DNA of 64,000 bases from Sulfuriflexus mobilis (lineage in GTDB: Bacteria; Pseudomonadota; Gammaproteobacteria; AKS1), in NCBI RefSeq assembly GCF_003967195.1, contig NZ_AP018725.1:1860001-1924000 (forward strand), written 5' to 3'. Shown here in pieces: positions 13,478-23,864 of this stretch (positions within the stretch are counted from its first letter, which is position 1; every line of letters begins with the position of its first letter). The notes beneath the pieces are model-generated. The model searched no databases, was not told where the DNA came from, and saw only the letters and a program-made list of their open reading frames with translations. Made by a program: the position numbers and the translations under genes.

Positions 13478-14497
13478 TCAATCGTTAATCAGTTTCTTTT
13501 CAATTTTCTTCAGATGCTTGGCCATATCGTCAAGCTGGCCAAAGCGTGCAACATTCCGGTTCCACTTCCTGTTTTCCTGCGCTGGCATGCCGGATGAATA
13601 TACGCCAGGTTCTGTAATTGATTTTGTTACCAGTGACATTCCGGTGATATGTACATTATCGGCAATTTCGAGATGACCACTAAATCCAACTCCACCTGCG
13701 ATAGTGCAATAACGTCCAATTCGCACACTACCGGCAATCCCGGCACAGCCGGCAATCGCAGTATGTGCACCGATATGAACATTGTGAGCAATCTGGATCT
13801 GGTTATCGAGTTTTACACCATGCTCGATTACTGTGTCGTCAAGTGCGCCACGATCGATAGTTGTATTGGCACCTATCTCGACTTCATCACCGATAATGAC
13901 TGTACCCAGTTGCGGCACTTTCAACCATTTACCATCATCCTTAACCAGGCCAAAACCATCACTGCCGATCACTGCGCCGGGATGAATAAGAACGCGATCA
14001 CCAATGCGCACATTATCACAAATAGTCACATTCGCCACGAGCCTTGTATCATCACCGATAACACAGCCCGCACCGATTACACAGCCGGCACCAATGATAG
14101 TATTTCTGCCGATCCTTGCATCGCGGCCAATCACAGCACGGGCCGCAACCGATGCGCCAGGATCAATATGCGCACCGGGAGCCACTGTCGCATCACTATG
14201 GATACCGCCCCCCACTCCAGCCTGCAGCTGAAACAAGTTAGCTACACGGGCAAATAGAAGTTGTGGATTTTCCGTAACAAGACAGGCCGTGGGTGACAGG
14301 TGGCTATATTCGGGTTTGATGATAACAGCCGATGCACCGGTCGTAGTGAGCACATCGACATAACGCTTGTCATTAAAAAAAGAAATCTGCCCTGACTGGG
14401 CAGATTTCAGTGATGCCACTCCCTGAATCAGACAGTCAGCATCACCCTCTATGTGAGCACCAAAGCGTGTTGCCAACTCTGCTAACGTTTGCGTCAC
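13478..14497 (-). CDS. lpxD: LpxD, UDP-3-O-(3-hydroxyacyl)glucosamine N-acyltransferase
   Basis: Third step of lipid A synthesis: it adds the N-linked hydroxyacyl chain from acyl-ACP. The 339 residues have an N-terminal uridine-binding domain (about 1-100, with SGQISFFNDKRY). A left-handed beta-helix of hexapeptide repeats follows from about 105 to 300. The active-site histidine region is LDNQIQIAHNVHIG, and a short C-terminal helix closes the protein. It is placed between skp and fabZ, as in E. coli. Confidence 0.97.
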   Translation of the reverse strand: MTQTLAELATRFGAHIEGDADCLIQGVASLKSAQSGQISFFNDKRYVDVLTTTGASAVIIKPEYSHLSPTACLVTENPQLLFARVANLFQLQAGVGGGIHSDATVAPGAHIDPGASVAARAVIGRDARIGRNTIIGAGCVIGAGCVIGDDTRLVANVTICDNVRIGDRVLIHPGAVIGSDGFGLVKDDGKWLKVPQLGTVIIGDEVEIGANTTIDRGALDDTVIEHGVKLDNQIQIAHNVHIGAHTAIAGCAGIAGSVRIGRYCTIAGGVGFSGHLEIADNVHITGMSLVTKSITEPGVYSSGMPAQENRKWNRNVARFGQLDDMAKHLKKIEKKLIND

Positions 14498-14515
14498 TGA
14501 CTCTTCCGTTTGTGC

Positions 14516-15034
14516 TTATTGCTTGGCCTTCGCCTCTTTCTTCAGACGTTCGAGTATCATACCCGTCAGGTCAATGGCCGGATTGGCAAAGGCAATACCT
14601 TCATAGAGGATCAGATCATACTTTTCCTGTTTACCCACTGTGGTAATCGCGTCATTGACGTAACGTAAGAGCTTGCCACGCTCTTCATTACTACGGAAGG
14701 TACGGTCTTCACGTAATTCATCTAAGGCACGGCGCAGTTCCCGCTTCTTGCTGATGAGGTCACGTTCAATCTTACGGCGCTCGGCCTCGGACATGATGGC
14801 ACCATCACGGGCGAGTTTTTCCTCATCCTTCTTGATAGCCTTCTGCTCAGTCAGCAACTTGTTATCACGGGTGGCAAATTCCTTTTCAAGTTTCTTCAGT
14901 GCCAGTTTGGCCTGGGGGGCCTCTTCCAGCAAACGGTTGGGATTAACCACGGCGATCTTCAGTTCCTGGGCTAGACCTGTCATAGGGGTCAGGCCAATCA
15001 TCGCTGTCAGAATAATTTTCTTTAATGTTTTCAA
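14516..15034 (-). CDS. skp: Skp/OmpH-type periplasmic chaperone
   Basis: Trimeric periplasmic holdase that carries unfolded outer-membrane proteins to the BAM complex. The 172 residues begin with a Sec signal peptide ending about residue 22 (TGLAQ). They continue with a long Lys/Glu/Arg-rich coiled coil (about 45-125) and a C-terminal beta strand that returns to the body, with the YDLILYEGIAFAN block. It lies directly downstream of bamA (46-base gap), the classical neighbour, which supports the assignment beyond the low-complexity sequence. Confidence 0.93.
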   Translation of the reverse strand: MKTLKKIILTAMIGLTPMTGLAQELKIAVVNPNRLLEEAPQAKLALKKLEKEFATRDNKLLTEQKAIKKDEEKLARDGAIMSEAERRKIERDLISKKRELRRALDELREDRTFRSNEERGKLLRYVNDAITTVGKQEKYDLILYEGIAFANPAIDLTGMILERLKKEAKAKQ

Positions 15035-15080
15035 TGCTCTACTCCGGTCTTCCGGTTTTGACTAAATATACTGTAACACA

Positions 15081-17456
15081 TCAGAATCCACCACCGAAGG
15101 TGAATTGAAAGGTCTTGGTCTCATCCTCCGGCTGGTCATTAAATGGCGCGGCCAGGCTGAAATTCAGGGCGCCGAACGGTGACAGCCAGGTTACCCCAAG
15201 GCCCGCCGAGTAGCGCAACTCGTTAATCTCAAAGTCCTCATTGGCACCAAAGACATTACCGGCATCGACAAAGGCGCTAAAGCGCCAGGAACGTTCATCC
15301 TTGACGAAGGGTACCGGGAATATCAATTCGGCACTGGCAACCGTCTTCAGGTTACCCCCCAAAGGATCTCCAAAGCTGGGACTGGTGGAATCCCTGACCT
15401 GCGGACCCAGGGTATTGTCTTCATAGCCTCGTATCGAACGGTTACCACCGGCGAGGAAGTTCTCGAAAAATGGCAGATTGTCCGTACTGCCGTAGCCATC
15501 ACCATAACCGACTTCACCCTTTAGGCTGAAGGTCAGGTCACGAGTCAAGGGGAAATAACGCTGGTTCAGGTAGGTGAACTTGTAATACTCAAGGTCACCA
15601 CCAGGCACGGCGATCTCACCGGTAATGCGCTGAATGCCACCACGATTCGGGAAAACCGCGCGGTTACGCGTATCATTGGCAAAACCCAGATTCAGGCTAA
15701 AGGTGTTAAAACTGGAGGACTGACCACTCCGCAAGGCCGAGTCTCCAACAAATGGACTATTTACATCAGTGATAGTGCCCGTCTGACCGCCACCATCATA
15801 ACTGGCCAGTTCTACAAGGAAGTCCTGTGGTGTACTGCTCGAAGTATTAATCGTCGTCCGTGTATAACCGAGGCTCAGGGAGATCCGCTCAACCTCAGTA
15901 ATGGGGATACCAAATGACATCGCACCGGAAATGACATCCGAGGTATAGCTGGCCAGATTGGCCTCTGATGCATCGGTTTCACGATACAACAGGTTAAAGC
16001 CTCGTGATATACCATCCTCGGTCCAGTATGGATTCACATATCCCAAACGGTAGACAGTATTGGTTTCACTATTATCGAAACCGACACTAATGCGCTTACC
16101 ACTACCAAGGAAGTTATCCTGGCTGACACTGGCATTAAAGATCACACCCTGTGAATCAGAATAACCGATACCGGCAAGCAGGTTACCGGAAGGTTTTTCC
16201 TTAACCTTGTAATTCACATCGACCTGGTCAGTGGTGCCGGGTACGGCGGGGGTTTCCACTTCCACTTCCTCGAAATAACCGAGCGTATCCAGGCGTACCT
16301 TGGAACGCTCTACCTTGGCAGTGGATATCCAGGCACTTTCAAACTGACGCATCTCACGACGCAGGACCTCGTCACGGGTCTGGGTATTGCCCGTAAAGTT
16401 GATACGACGGACATAGACGCGCTTACCCGGGTCGACAAAGAAGGTCAGTTCAACCTGTTTTTCCTTGTCCAGGACCTCGGGGACAACATTGACATTGGCA
16501 AAGGCATAGCCCTCTTCACCCAGTCGTTTGGTGATTTTTTCACTGGTCTCGGTGGAACGCCGACGGGAGAAGGTGTCGCCCTTTTGAATGGAAAACAGCG
16601 GAAATAGTTCTTCCGGCTTAACCACCAGGTCACCAGCGATTTTAACGCTTTTGACGGTGAACTTTTCACCCTCGGTGATATTGATAGTGATATAAACGTC
16701 TTTTTTGTCTGGTGTGATCGAGACCTGCGTAGAATCAATATTAAAATTGATATAGCCACGGTTCAGGTAATAGGAACGCAGGCGCTCAAGGTCTGCCGAG
16801 AGTTTTTGCTTGGAATATTGATCATCGCCGGTATAAAAAGAAAACAGTGTCGGCACACTAAGTTCAAACTCTTCCAGCAAGGCCTTGTCTTCGTAAGTAG
16901 TATTGCCAACAATATTGATTTGATGAATCTTTGCGACCACACCTTCCGAAATTGTGATAGTAATGCCAACACGGTTACGCTCTAAGGGCGTCACCGTGGT
17001 TTCCATCTTGACACCATATTTACCCTGGCTAAAGTAAATACGTTGCAGTTCCTGCTCAACCTTGTCCAGCAAAGACTTGTCAAATACTCGCCCTACAGCA
17101 AAGCCGATTTCCTTCAGACCTTCTGTAAGCGCTTCTTCCTCGATCGATTTATTGCCACTGTATTCAATACTGGCAATCGCCGGACGTTCTACAACAAAGA
17201 CAATCAGTATCCCGTCTTCACGTTCCAGGCGTACATCCTTGAAAAAACCCGTTTTGAAGAGGGCGCGAATGGTCGAGGCGGAGGACTGCGCATCCAGCGT
17301 ATCGCCGACCTTGATGGGCAGGTAATTGAAGACCGTCCCGGCGGCAATACGTTGCAGCCCCTCAACCCGAATATCCTTGATGACAAATGCTTCATTTGCC
17401 CAGACTGATTGGGCAAGTCCTGCCAGGAACAGGAAAGTAAGAAAGAGTTTTTTCAT
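15081..17456 (-). CDS. bamA: BamA, outer membrane protein assembly factor
   Basis: Core of the BAM machine that folds and inserts beta-barrel proteins into the outer membrane. The 791 residues have a Sec signal peptide (1-20, ending VWA) and five POTRA domains (about 22-420), each with the FKVKDIRVEG-like opening. The 16-strand barrel ends in a C-terminal phenylalanine (FTFGGGF), the outer-membrane targeting signal. The conserved L6 loop VRGYED/IRGYEDNT motif is visible as RSIRGYEDNTLGP. Gene context rseP-bamA-skp is standard. Confidence 0.97.
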   Translation of the reverse strand: MKKLFLTFLFLAGLAQSVWANEAFVIKDIRVEGLQRIAAGTVFNYLPIKVGDTLDAQSSASTIRALFKTGFFKDVRLEREDGILIVFVVERPAIASIEYSGNKSIEEEALTEGLKEIGFAVGRVFDKSLLDKVEQELQRIYFSQGKYGVKMETTVTPLERNRVGITITISEGVVAKIHQINIVGNTTYEDKALLEEFELSVPTLFSFYTGDDQYSKQKLSADLERLRSYYLNRGYINFNIDSTQVSITPDKKDVYITINITEGEKFTVKSVKIAGDLVVKPEELFPLFSIQKGDTFSRRRSTETSEKITKRLGEEGYAFANVNVVPEVLDKEKQVELTFFVDPGKRVYVRRINFTGNTQTRDEVLRREMRQFESAWISTAKVERSKVRLDTLGYFEEVEVETPAVPGTTDQVDVNYKVKEKPSGNLLAGIGYSDSQGVIFNASVSQDNFLGSGKRISVGFDNSETNTVYRLGYVNPYWTEDGISRGFNLLYRETDASEANLASYTSDVISGAMSFGIPITEVERISLSLGYTRTTINTSSSTPQDFLVELASYDGGGQTGTITDVNSPFVGDSALRSGQSSSFNTFSLNLGFANDTRNRAVFPNRGGIQRITGEIAVPGGDLEYYKFTYLNQRYFPLTRDLTFSLKGEVGYGDGYGSTDNLPFFENFLAGGNRSIRGYEDNTLGPQVRDSTSPSFGDPLGGNLKTVASAELIFPVPFVKDERSWRFSAFVDAGNVFGANEDFEINELRYSAGLGVTWLSPFGALNFSLAAPFNDQPEDETKTFQFTFGGGF

Positions 17457-17502
17457 TGCGAGTCTGCTACGGCTTATTATTTATAGTTTTCATTAGTGGC
17501 GA

Positions 17503-18867
17503 CTAAAACAATCGCATCACGTCATTATACAGGGCCAGAATCATCAACATAGCCAACATCACCACACCGATCTGCTGCCCCAACATCTGGGTCTTTTCCG
17601 TGACCGGGCTACCCTTGAGTAGCTCGATCAGGTAATACATCAGGTGCCCACCATCAAGTACCGGGATGGGTAACAAATTCAACACCCCGAGACTGACGCT
17701 GACAATGGCAATAAATGCCAGAAACTGCACCAGGCCTATACTCGCCGACTGACCCGCATACTGGGCAATCGTGATTGGACCGCTGATATTCTTTACCGAG
17801 ACCTCTCCTACCAGCATTTTCCCCAACATGCGCAGTGTTAGCAGGCTTAATTGTGCCGTTTTCTCTAACGCCGGCACAACGGCCGTCAGGGGCGAGTATT
17901 GTAGCACAGACCTGAGTTCAGGCGGGATAGCTTGCGGGGCCCTGGCAATCGCCCCGATATAACCATAACTTACTGAATCATCAGTCTTATTACCCACATG
18001 CAGGGAAATGTCGCGCGTTTGACCGTCTCGCAGGACCTGAACCTGTAACTGTTCGCCTGGACGTGCACGCAGGTATTGCACCCAGTCACGCCAGTCATCA
18101 ACCGCCTCGCCTGCCACACTCAGTACTTTATCGCCGGTTTGCAGACCCGCCTGGGCGGCCGGGTCACCCTCGACCACACTCTCGATAATCGCCGGCCATG
18201 TCGGCAACAGCGGCCTGATACCCGTATGTAAAAGAATATTCCCCTTTGCCAGGTCAGGGGACAGGCCCCGGATATTCAGCGTGCGTACGTGTTCCTGCAA
18301 GTGTTCATCGCGCACGCTGATACGGACACTGGCATCGCGGTCCAGCACGGCCTCTATGAGTTGCAGCCCAATGCCATCCCAGTTGGCGGTCTCGACCGCG
18401 TTAACCGCAGTGATATGGTCTCCCGGTTGCAGGCCTGCCTGTTGTGCAGTGGAGTCTGGTTCAATACTACCGACTACCGGCTTAAGGCCCTCAATGCCGA
18501 TTACGAATACCAGCCAATAAACAAAAATGGCGAGGATAAAATTAAATAATGGCCCGGCGAAGGTAATTGCCATACGTGCCAAAACCGGTTTGCGGTTAAA
18601 AACATAGGGCAGGTCCTCATCTGCTACCGGCTCATCACGTTCATCAAGCATTTTGACATAACCGCCGAGGGGGATCTGGGCGAGTACATATTCGGTATCA
18701 TTATGCTTGCCGCGCCAGCGCAAAATCGGTTTGCCAAAGCCGATGGAAAATCGGGTTACCCTGACCCCCAACTTTCTCGCCACCCAGAAATGTCCATATT
18801 CATGGAAGGTCACCAGTACCCCAATGACCAGAATAAAAGAAACAATGGATAATAAAATGCCTGACAT
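17503..18867 (-). CDS. rseP: RseP, site-2 intramembrane zinc protease
   Basis: Cleaves anti-sigma factor RseA within the membrane after DegS, releasing sigma-E during envelope stress, and also clears signal peptide remnants. The 454 residues carry the zinc motif HEYGH at 22-26 in the first membrane helix. Two PDZ domains lie between about 110 and 300. The C-terminal membrane motif LLPIPVLDGGHL supplies the aspartate ligand. The neighbours bamA and dxr match other Gammaproteobacteria, and the pairing with bamA links envelope stress sensing and outer-membrane assembly. Confidence 0.96.
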   Translation of the reverse strand: MSGILLSIVSFILVIGVLVTFHEYGHFWVARKLGVRVTRFSIGFGKPILRWRGKHNDTEYVLAQIPLGGYVKMLDERDEPVADEDLPYVFNRKPVLARMAITFAGPLFNFILAIFVYWLVFVIGIEGLKPVVGSIEPDSTAQQAGLQPGDHITAVNAVETANWDGIGLQLIEAVLDRDASVRISVRDEHLQEHVRTLNIRGLSPDLAKGNILLHTGIRPLLPTWPAIIESVVEGDPAAQAGLQTGDKVLSVAGEAVDDWRDWVQYLRARPGEQLQVQVLRDGQTRDISLHVGNKTDDSVSYGYIGAIARAPQAIPPELRSVLQYSPLTAVVPALEKTAQLSLLTLRMLGKMLVGEVSVKNISGPITIAQYAGQSASIGLVQFLAFIAIVSVSLGVLNLLPIPVLDGGHLMYYLIELLKGSPVTEKTQMLGQQIGVVMLAMLMILALYNDVMRLF

Positions 18868-18872
18868 AAATA

Positions 18873-20066
18873 TTAGGTAGCCCTATGCTGTTCAGGATGG
18901 TCAATACATGCCATGGCCATTTGCCGTGCATGTGCATCAGCATCCAGAATCGTTTCAATCGAGTCTGCTGCAACAAGGATTATCGATTGCATGCAGGATT
19001 CAATCACCTGCGCGATACCGGTAAAACCAAGACGGCCTTCGAGAAAGGCCTCTACGGCCACTTCATTGGCAGCGTTTAAAATCGTACTGGCGGTACCACC
19101 CGCTCGGATAGCCTCATTGGCCAGGCGCAGGCAGGGAAAACGCTGCAAATCGGGCCGTTCAAAGTTTAACTGCCCGACACTGAACATATCCAGAGCGGCA
19201 ACGCCCGAATCTATCCGCTGCGGCCATGATAAGGCATGTGCGATCGGCGTACGCATATCCGGGTTACCCAACTGAGCGAGAACCGAGCCATCCAGGTAAT
19301 CCACCATCGAATGAATGACGCTTTCCTTGTGCACCACGATCTCAACCTTATCCGGGCCGACATCAAACAACCAGCAGGCCTCGATCAGTTCAAGGCCTTT
19401 ATTCATCATAGTCGCGGAATCGACAGAAATCTTGCGTCCCATGCTCCAGTTAGGGTGGGCTATCGCCTGCTCCGGTGTCACGCTGGCAAGTTGTTCCACA
19501 GCCGTATCACGAAACGGGCCACCGGAACCCGTAAGCAGAATACGTCGCACACCCTTCGCCTCCATCCCGGGCCGGTAGTCCCGTGGCATACACTGGAAGA
19601 TGGCATTGTGCTCACTATCAATCGGTAATAACTCGGCACCATGTTCGCGCACGGCCTGCATAAACAGGTGACCGGACATCACCAGCGCCTCTTTATTTGC
19701 CAGTAACACGCGCTTGCCGGCACGCGCTGCGGCAAGGGTTGGCAGCAGGCCGGCGGCGCCAACGATCGCAGCCATGACATAATCGGTTTGCGGCAAGGTG
19801 GCCACTTTCTCGAGCCCTTCAGTACCGGCGAGAACCTCGGTATTCAGCCCCTCTGCCCGCACCTGCTCTGCCAGTTGTTGCGCTGCGCTGGGATCTGCCA
19901 TCACGGCATATTGTGGGGAAAACTCGCGACACTGTTCCAGTAGGCCCGCAACATCACGATTCGCTGTCAGGGCAACGACGCGATACGCCTGAGGGTGAAG
20001 ACGCAATACGTCCAGGGTGCTGACACCAATCGACCCCGTTGCGCCAAGAACGGTGATACCCTTCAT
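18873..20066 (-). CDS. dxr: Dxr, 1-deoxy-D-xylulose 5-phosphate reductoisomerase
   Basis: Second step of the MEP isoprenoid pathway: it rearranges and reduces DXP to methylerythritol phosphate using NADPH. The 397 residues open with the nucleotide-binding GATGSIG at 8-14. The metal and substrate blocks [13 protein letters not shown] and the flexible-loop region [23 protein letters not shown] follow, with the C-terminal [12 protein letters not shown] after them. The stop codon of the upstream cdsA gene overlaps the dxr start by 4 bases (20063-20066). Confidence 0.97.
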   Translation of the reverse strand: MKGITVLGATGSIGVSTLDVLRLHPQAYRVVALTANRDVAGLLEQCREFSPQYAVMADPSAAQQLAEQVRAEGLNTEVLAGTEGLEKVATLPQTDYVMAAIVGAAGLLPTLAAARAGKRVLLANKEALVMSGHLFMQAVREHGAELLPIDSEHNAIFQCMPRDYRPGMEAKGVRRILLTGSGGPFRDTAVEQLASVTPEQAIAHPNWSMGRKISVDSATMMNKGLELIEACWLFDVGPDKVEIVVHKESVIHSMVDYLDGSVLAQLGNPDMRTPIAHALSWPQRIDSGVAALDMFSVGQLNFERPDLQRFPCLRLANEAIRAGGTASTILNAANEVAVEAFLEGRLGFTGIAQVIESCMQSIILVAADSIETILDADAHARQMAMACIDHPEQHRAT

Positions 20067-20890
20067 AGCAACAGATCCTTAATCAGGTAGCCGGCCACAA
20101 AGATAGGCCCTGCTGCAGTAATACTATCCAATCGATCCATCACCCCGCCATGACCGGGTAACAGCTGACCACTGTCCTTAATACCACTCACCCGCTTAAA
20201 GACGCTCTCCAGCAAATCACCATAGATTGAGACCATCACCGCAATCATTGCAATAACAATAAAGTCCAGCTGCTCAGCTTCTGGCATATCTGCCATTCTC
20301 GACCAGATGTAAACCACTATCAGGCTGAGGAGCAGACCGCCTGCGACCCCCTCCCAGCTCTTACCCGGGCTGATAGACGGCGCCAGTTTTCGTTTCCCGA
20401 AACGCCGCCCGGCAAAGTAGGCGCCGGTATCAGCAGCCCATACCAGGCAGAATACCAACAGTACGCTGCTGCTTTGCGATGTATGCAGCAACACCAGGGC
20501 CAGCCAGGCCGGTATGACAATAAACACACCAGTCATGACGCTGACTGCACGGTAAGTCACTGAGGATAAATCAGACATTCGACGGGTAATATCGAATAAC
20601 AATGATATAACCACACAGGCCCAGAAGCCGGCGGCAAGAAATATCACCGTATCCGTGACGACATTGAGATCGATGTTAAACCACAATGCGACCAATGCCA
20701 CATCGATAACTAACAAGAAGATAATGCGAGAGGCTAATGAACGTAGTCTGGCCAGCGCGCTCCATTCCCAGACGGCAAGATTGAGGACAACGGCCCACAG
20801 CATGGCAAAGGCGGGAGTTGGTAAATAGAGGATCGTCAGGACAACGATCGGCAACAGCAGTAGTGCAGTTATGATGCGTTGTTTAAGCAT
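20063..20890 (-). CDS. cdsA: CdsA, phosphatidate cytidylyltransferase
   Basis: Makes CDP-diacylglycerol from phosphatidic acid and CTP, the precursor of all phospholipids, in the inner membrane. The ATG at 20890 is preferred ([14 protein letters not shown], 275 residues), because it starts one base after the uppS stop and begins directly with the first membrane helix. An upstream in-frame ATG at 20968 would add 26 residues inside uppS. Several hydrophobic segments span the protein. The family signature region near the C-terminus reads [18 protein letters not shown]. Confidence 0.94.
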   Translation of the reverse strand: MLKQRIITALLLLPIVVLTILYLPTPAFAMLWAVVLNLAVWEWSALARLRSLASRIIFLLVIDVALVALWFNIDLNVVTDTVIFLAAGFWACVVISLLFDITRRMSDLSSVTYRAVSVMTGVFIVIPAWLALVLLHTSQSSSVLLVFCLVWAADTGAYFAGRRFGKRKLAPSISPGKSWEGVAGGLLLSLIVVYIWSRMADMPEAEQLDFIVIAMIAVMVSIYGDLLESVFKRVSGIKDSGQLLPGHGGVMDRLDSITAAGPIFVAGYLIKDLLL

Positions 20891-20891
20891 A

Positions 20892-21650
20892 TCAGCCCTT
20901 TTCCACTTGCTCGGAGGTACGGCCAAAGCGGCGTTGTCGTCCGGCATAGTCACGCATGGCCTCGACAAAACGGGCCTTGTCGAAATCAGGCCACAGGGTG
21001 TCAGTAAAATATAACTCAGTATAGGCTAACTGCCAGAGGAGGAAATTGCTAATCCGGTGTTCGCCACCCGTACGGATAAACAGGTCCGGCTCAGGTAGAT
21101 CCGATAGAGACAAATACCGAGTAAACAGTTCTTCATCAATAGTTCTATTCTCAGCAACCGCCCGCTGTGCAGCTTGCAGGATATCCCAGCGCCCACCATA
21201 ATTGGCCGCAATCGTCAGCGTCATACCATCATTTTCGGCTGTCAGTGTTTCAACTTCCTCTATACGCTTCTGTAATTTCTCGCTAAAGGCCTGACGATCA
21301 CCAATTACACGCATGCGGATATTATTCTTATGCAGCGAGGCCGCCTCTTCGCGCAGGGAACTGACAAACAGGTCCATGAGCAGGTCAACCTCCTTGCGCG
21401 GGCGTTTCCAGTTTTCACTACTGAAGGCGAACAGGGTTAGTGCATCGATATTGAGTTTTACACAGACCTCAATGGCCATACGCGCCGACTTTACCCCCGA
21501 CTTATGTCCGGCAAAACGAGGCAGCAGACGTTTCTTCGCCCAACGGCCATTACCATCCATGATAATGGCAACATGTCGAGGAAGCTGTTGCTCGGCAGAA
21601 AGACTGCCTTCGTCGGAAGCGTTGATGTTGGAAGCGTCGCTCATGACCAT
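20892..21650 (-). CDS. uppS: UppS, undecaprenyl diphosphate synthase
   Basis: Cis-prenyltransferase that builds the C55 lipid carrier for peptidoglycan, O-antigen and exopolysaccharide, so it supplies the carrier used by the WecA-like enzyme at 55775-57181. The 252 residues contain the catalytic aspartate in IIMDGNGRWAKKR (Asp32), the TLFAFSSENWKRP block and the C-terminal RTGGEHRISNFLLWQLAY signature. An internal ATG two codons downstream is an alternative start. The frr-uppS-cdsA order is standard. Confidence 0.96.
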   Translation of the reverse strand: MVMSDASNINASDEGSLSAEQQLPRHVAIIMDGNGRWAKKRLLPRFAGHKSGVKSARMAIEVCVKLNIDALTLFAFSSENWKRPRKEVDLLMDLFVSSLREEAASLHKNNIRMRVIGDRQAFSEKLQKRIEEVETLTAENDGMTLTIAANYGGRWDILQAAQRAVAENRTIDEELFTRYLSLSDLPEPDLFIRTGGEHRISNFLLWQLAYTELYFTDTLWPDFDKARFVEAMRDYAGRQRRFGRTSEQVEKG

Positions 21651-21676
21651 GTCATGCTTTTCATAAAATCGCGCGC

Positions 21677-22234
21677 CTAAATTTCCATGAGGTCCTTTTC
21701 TTTATCCTCAAGGAGCTTATCGATCTCGACAATCTTTTTATCGGTGAGTTTTTGTATTTGCTCGCTGGCACGACGCTCATCGTCCTCGCTGATTTCTTTT
21801 TCTTTTTGCAAGGTCTTCAAGTCGCTATTGGCATCACGACGGATATTACGTACCGAAACACGTGAAGATTCAACTTCCTGGCGCACAAGGCGGATCATTT
21901 CCTTGCGACGTTCTTCGGTCAAGGGTGGTAGTGGTACACGAATGACCTCACCGGCGGTGACCGGGTTCAGGCCCAGACCAGAATCCATAATACCCTTTTC
22001 AATGGCCTTAACCATAGACCTGTCCCAGGGGGTTACCGTCAATGAACGCGCATCACCTACAGAAATATTAGCAACCTGATTGAGGGGGGTATCCGAACCA
22101 TAGGCTGACACCTGAATGTGCTCGATCAGGCTGGTGTTGGCACGACCTGTGCGCATCTTACTCAAATCACTCTTCAGGGCCTCAATAGTCTTGCCCATTC
22201 GAATTTCTGCATCTTTGAGTATATCGTCGATCAT
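21677..22234 (-). CDS. frr: Frr, ribosome recycling factor
   Basis: With EF-G it splits the post-termination ribosome. The 185-residue length is exactly that of E. coli RRF. The long three-helix bundle and the conserved [14 protein letters not shown] and [19 protein letters not shown] blocks are evident. It lies 12 bases downstream of pyrH in the rpsB-tsf-pyrH-frr order. Confidence 0.98.
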   Translation of the reverse strand: MIDDILKDAEIRMGKTIEALKSDLSKMRTGRANTSLIEHIQVSAYGSDTPLNQVANISVGDARSLTVTPWDRSMVKAIEKGIMDSGLGLNPVTAGEVIRVPLPPLTEERRKEMIRLVRQEVESSRVSVRNIRRDANSDLKTLQKEKEISEDDERRASEQIQKLTDKKIVEIDKLLEDKEKDLMEI

Positions 22235-22246
22235 GCCGTATTCCCC

Positions 22247-22966
22247 TTACTCTACCAGTGTGCCTTCTTGTTCACCCTGAATTACACGCATCAGGGCACC
22301 AGGCTTATTCATATTAAATACACGCAATGGCATATTCTGATCACGACACATCACAATTGCCGTAGCATCCATCACGCCCAGACGTTGTTCAATAATTTGA
22401 TCATAACTCAATGTGTGGTGGAAAACCGCATCAGGGTCTTTGACTGGATCAGCCGAATATACGCCATCGACCTTGGTCGCCTTAAGCATGATATCCGCAC
22501 CGATCTCGATCGCACGCAAGCTTGCGGCTGAATCCGTGGTAAAGAATGGATTACCTGTACCGGCTGCAAAGATCACAACACGGCCTTTCTCAAGATGACG
22601 TACCGCACGGCGCCGAACATAATCTTCACAGACTTCATTCATGCTCAGTGCTGACATGACACGTACCTGTACGCCAATCTTCTCCAGGGCATCCTGCATG
22701 GCCAGTGCATTCATCACGGTTGCCAGCATACCCATATGGTCACCGGTAACACGGTCGATGCCGGACTCGGCGAGCCCGGCACCACGGAAAATATTTCCAC
22801 CGCCGATCACCATGCCGATTTCAACACCGGCATCAATGACCTCTTTTACCTCAGTAGCCACCCGCTTGATGATAATCGGGTCTATACCAAAATCGCTCTT
22901 GCCCATCAGGGCCTCGCCGCTGAGTTTCAGCAGGATGCGTTGACGGACTGGTTGCGATGAACTCAT
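22247..22966 (-). CDS. pyrH: PyrH, UMP kinase
   Basis: Phosphorylates UMP to UDP, feeding PyrG (encoded further along the same gene string) and all UDP-sugar synthesis. The 239-residue protein belongs to the amino-acid-kinase fold. [11 protein letters not shown] is at the start, GGGNIFRG is near residue 56, and the [15 protein letters not shown] block holds the UMP-binding residues. The gap to tsf is 3 bases, so the genes are tightly coupled. Confidence 0.98.
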   Translation of the reverse strand: MSSSQPVRQRILLKLSGEALMGKSDFGIDPIIIKRVATEVKEVIDAGVEIGMVIGGGNIFRGAGLAESGIDRVTGDHMGMLATVMNALAMQDALEKIGVQVRVMSALSMNEVCEDYVRRRAVRHLEKGRVVIFAAGTGNPFFTTDSAASLRAIEIGADIMLKATKVDGVYSADPVKDPDAVFHHTLSYDQIIEQRLGVMDATAIVMCRDQNMPLRVFNMNKPGALMRVIQGEQEGTLVE

Positions 22967-22969
22967 ACC

Positions 22970-23851
22970 TTATTCGCCTTTGACCTGCGCCATGACTTCA
23001 TCAGCGAAGTTTTCAACCTTCTTCTCGATACCTTCACCCACTTCCAGGCGTGAAAAGCTCATAACGCTGGCGTTTGCAGCCTTAACCAGTTTCTCAACAG
23101 TTTGATCAGGGTCCTTGACGAAAGGCTGACCGTAGAGGGCCTGTTCGTTAAGGAACTTGGCGATACGGCCGGTAACCATCTTTTCGATGATCTCGGCTGG
23201 CTTACCACTTTCGGCGGCCTGCACAGAGAAGATTTCTTTCTCCTTCTCAACCAGATCAGCCGGCACGTCTGCCTGGGCAACACAAACCGGCTTGCTGGCG
23301 GCAATGTGCATGGCAATATCTTTGGCCAGTTCTTCGCTACCACCCTTCAGGTCAACCACAACGCCGATGCGCGCACCATGGGTATAAACGCCCAGATGAT
23401 CACCCTGACGCCTGATGAGGTTGCAACGACGAACGGTAATATTTTCACCAATCTTGGCGATCAGGTTCTTACGCGCCTCGTCAACCGACTCACCACTTGC
23501 CATTGTCATGGCAGACAAGGCTTCCGCATCCGCGGCTTCACCCGCCAGTGCGGCAGCTGAAACAGCTGCGGCAAAAGTAAGAAAGTTGTCATCCTTGGCG
23601 GCGAAGTCGGTTTCACTGTTGATTTCAACCATAACAAGGCTTGCGCCATCATCACTAACAGCTATTTCGATCTTGCCTTCGGCGGCAACACGCCCGGCCT
23701 TCTTGTCTGCCTTGGCCGCGCCTGACTTACGCATCGCATCAATAGCCGCATCAATATCACCGTCGCTTTCTACCAGTGCCTTTTTACATTCCATCATACC
23801 TGCGCCTGTACGTTCGCGCAGTTCTTTAACCAGTGTGGCTGTAATTGCCAT
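22970..23851 (-). CDS. tsf: Tsf, elongation factor Ts
   Basis: Guanine nucleotide exchange factor for EF-Tu. The 293 residues begin with the UBA-like N-terminal domain ([24 protein letters not shown]). The family signature [11 protein letters not shown], which contains the TDF motif that opens the EF-Tu nucleotide site, follows, and then two core subdomains. It is separated from rpsB by 13 bases and forms the universal rpsB-tsf operon. Confidence 0.98.
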   Translation of the reverse strand: MAITATLVKELRERTGAGMMECKKALVESDGDIDAAIDAMRKSGAAKADKKAGRVAAEGKIEIAVSDDGASLVMVEINSETDFAAKDDNFLTFAAAVSAAALAGEAADAEALSAMTMASGESVDEARKNLIAKIGENITVRRCNLIRRQGDHLGVYTHGARIGVVVDLKGGSEELAKDIAMHIAASKPVCVAQADVPADLVEKEKEIFSVQAAESGKPAEIIEKMVTGRIAKFLNEQALYGQPFVKDPDQTVEKLVKAANASVMSFSRLEVGEGIEKKVENFADEVMAQVKGE

Positions 23852-23864
23852 TATTCGTTACCCC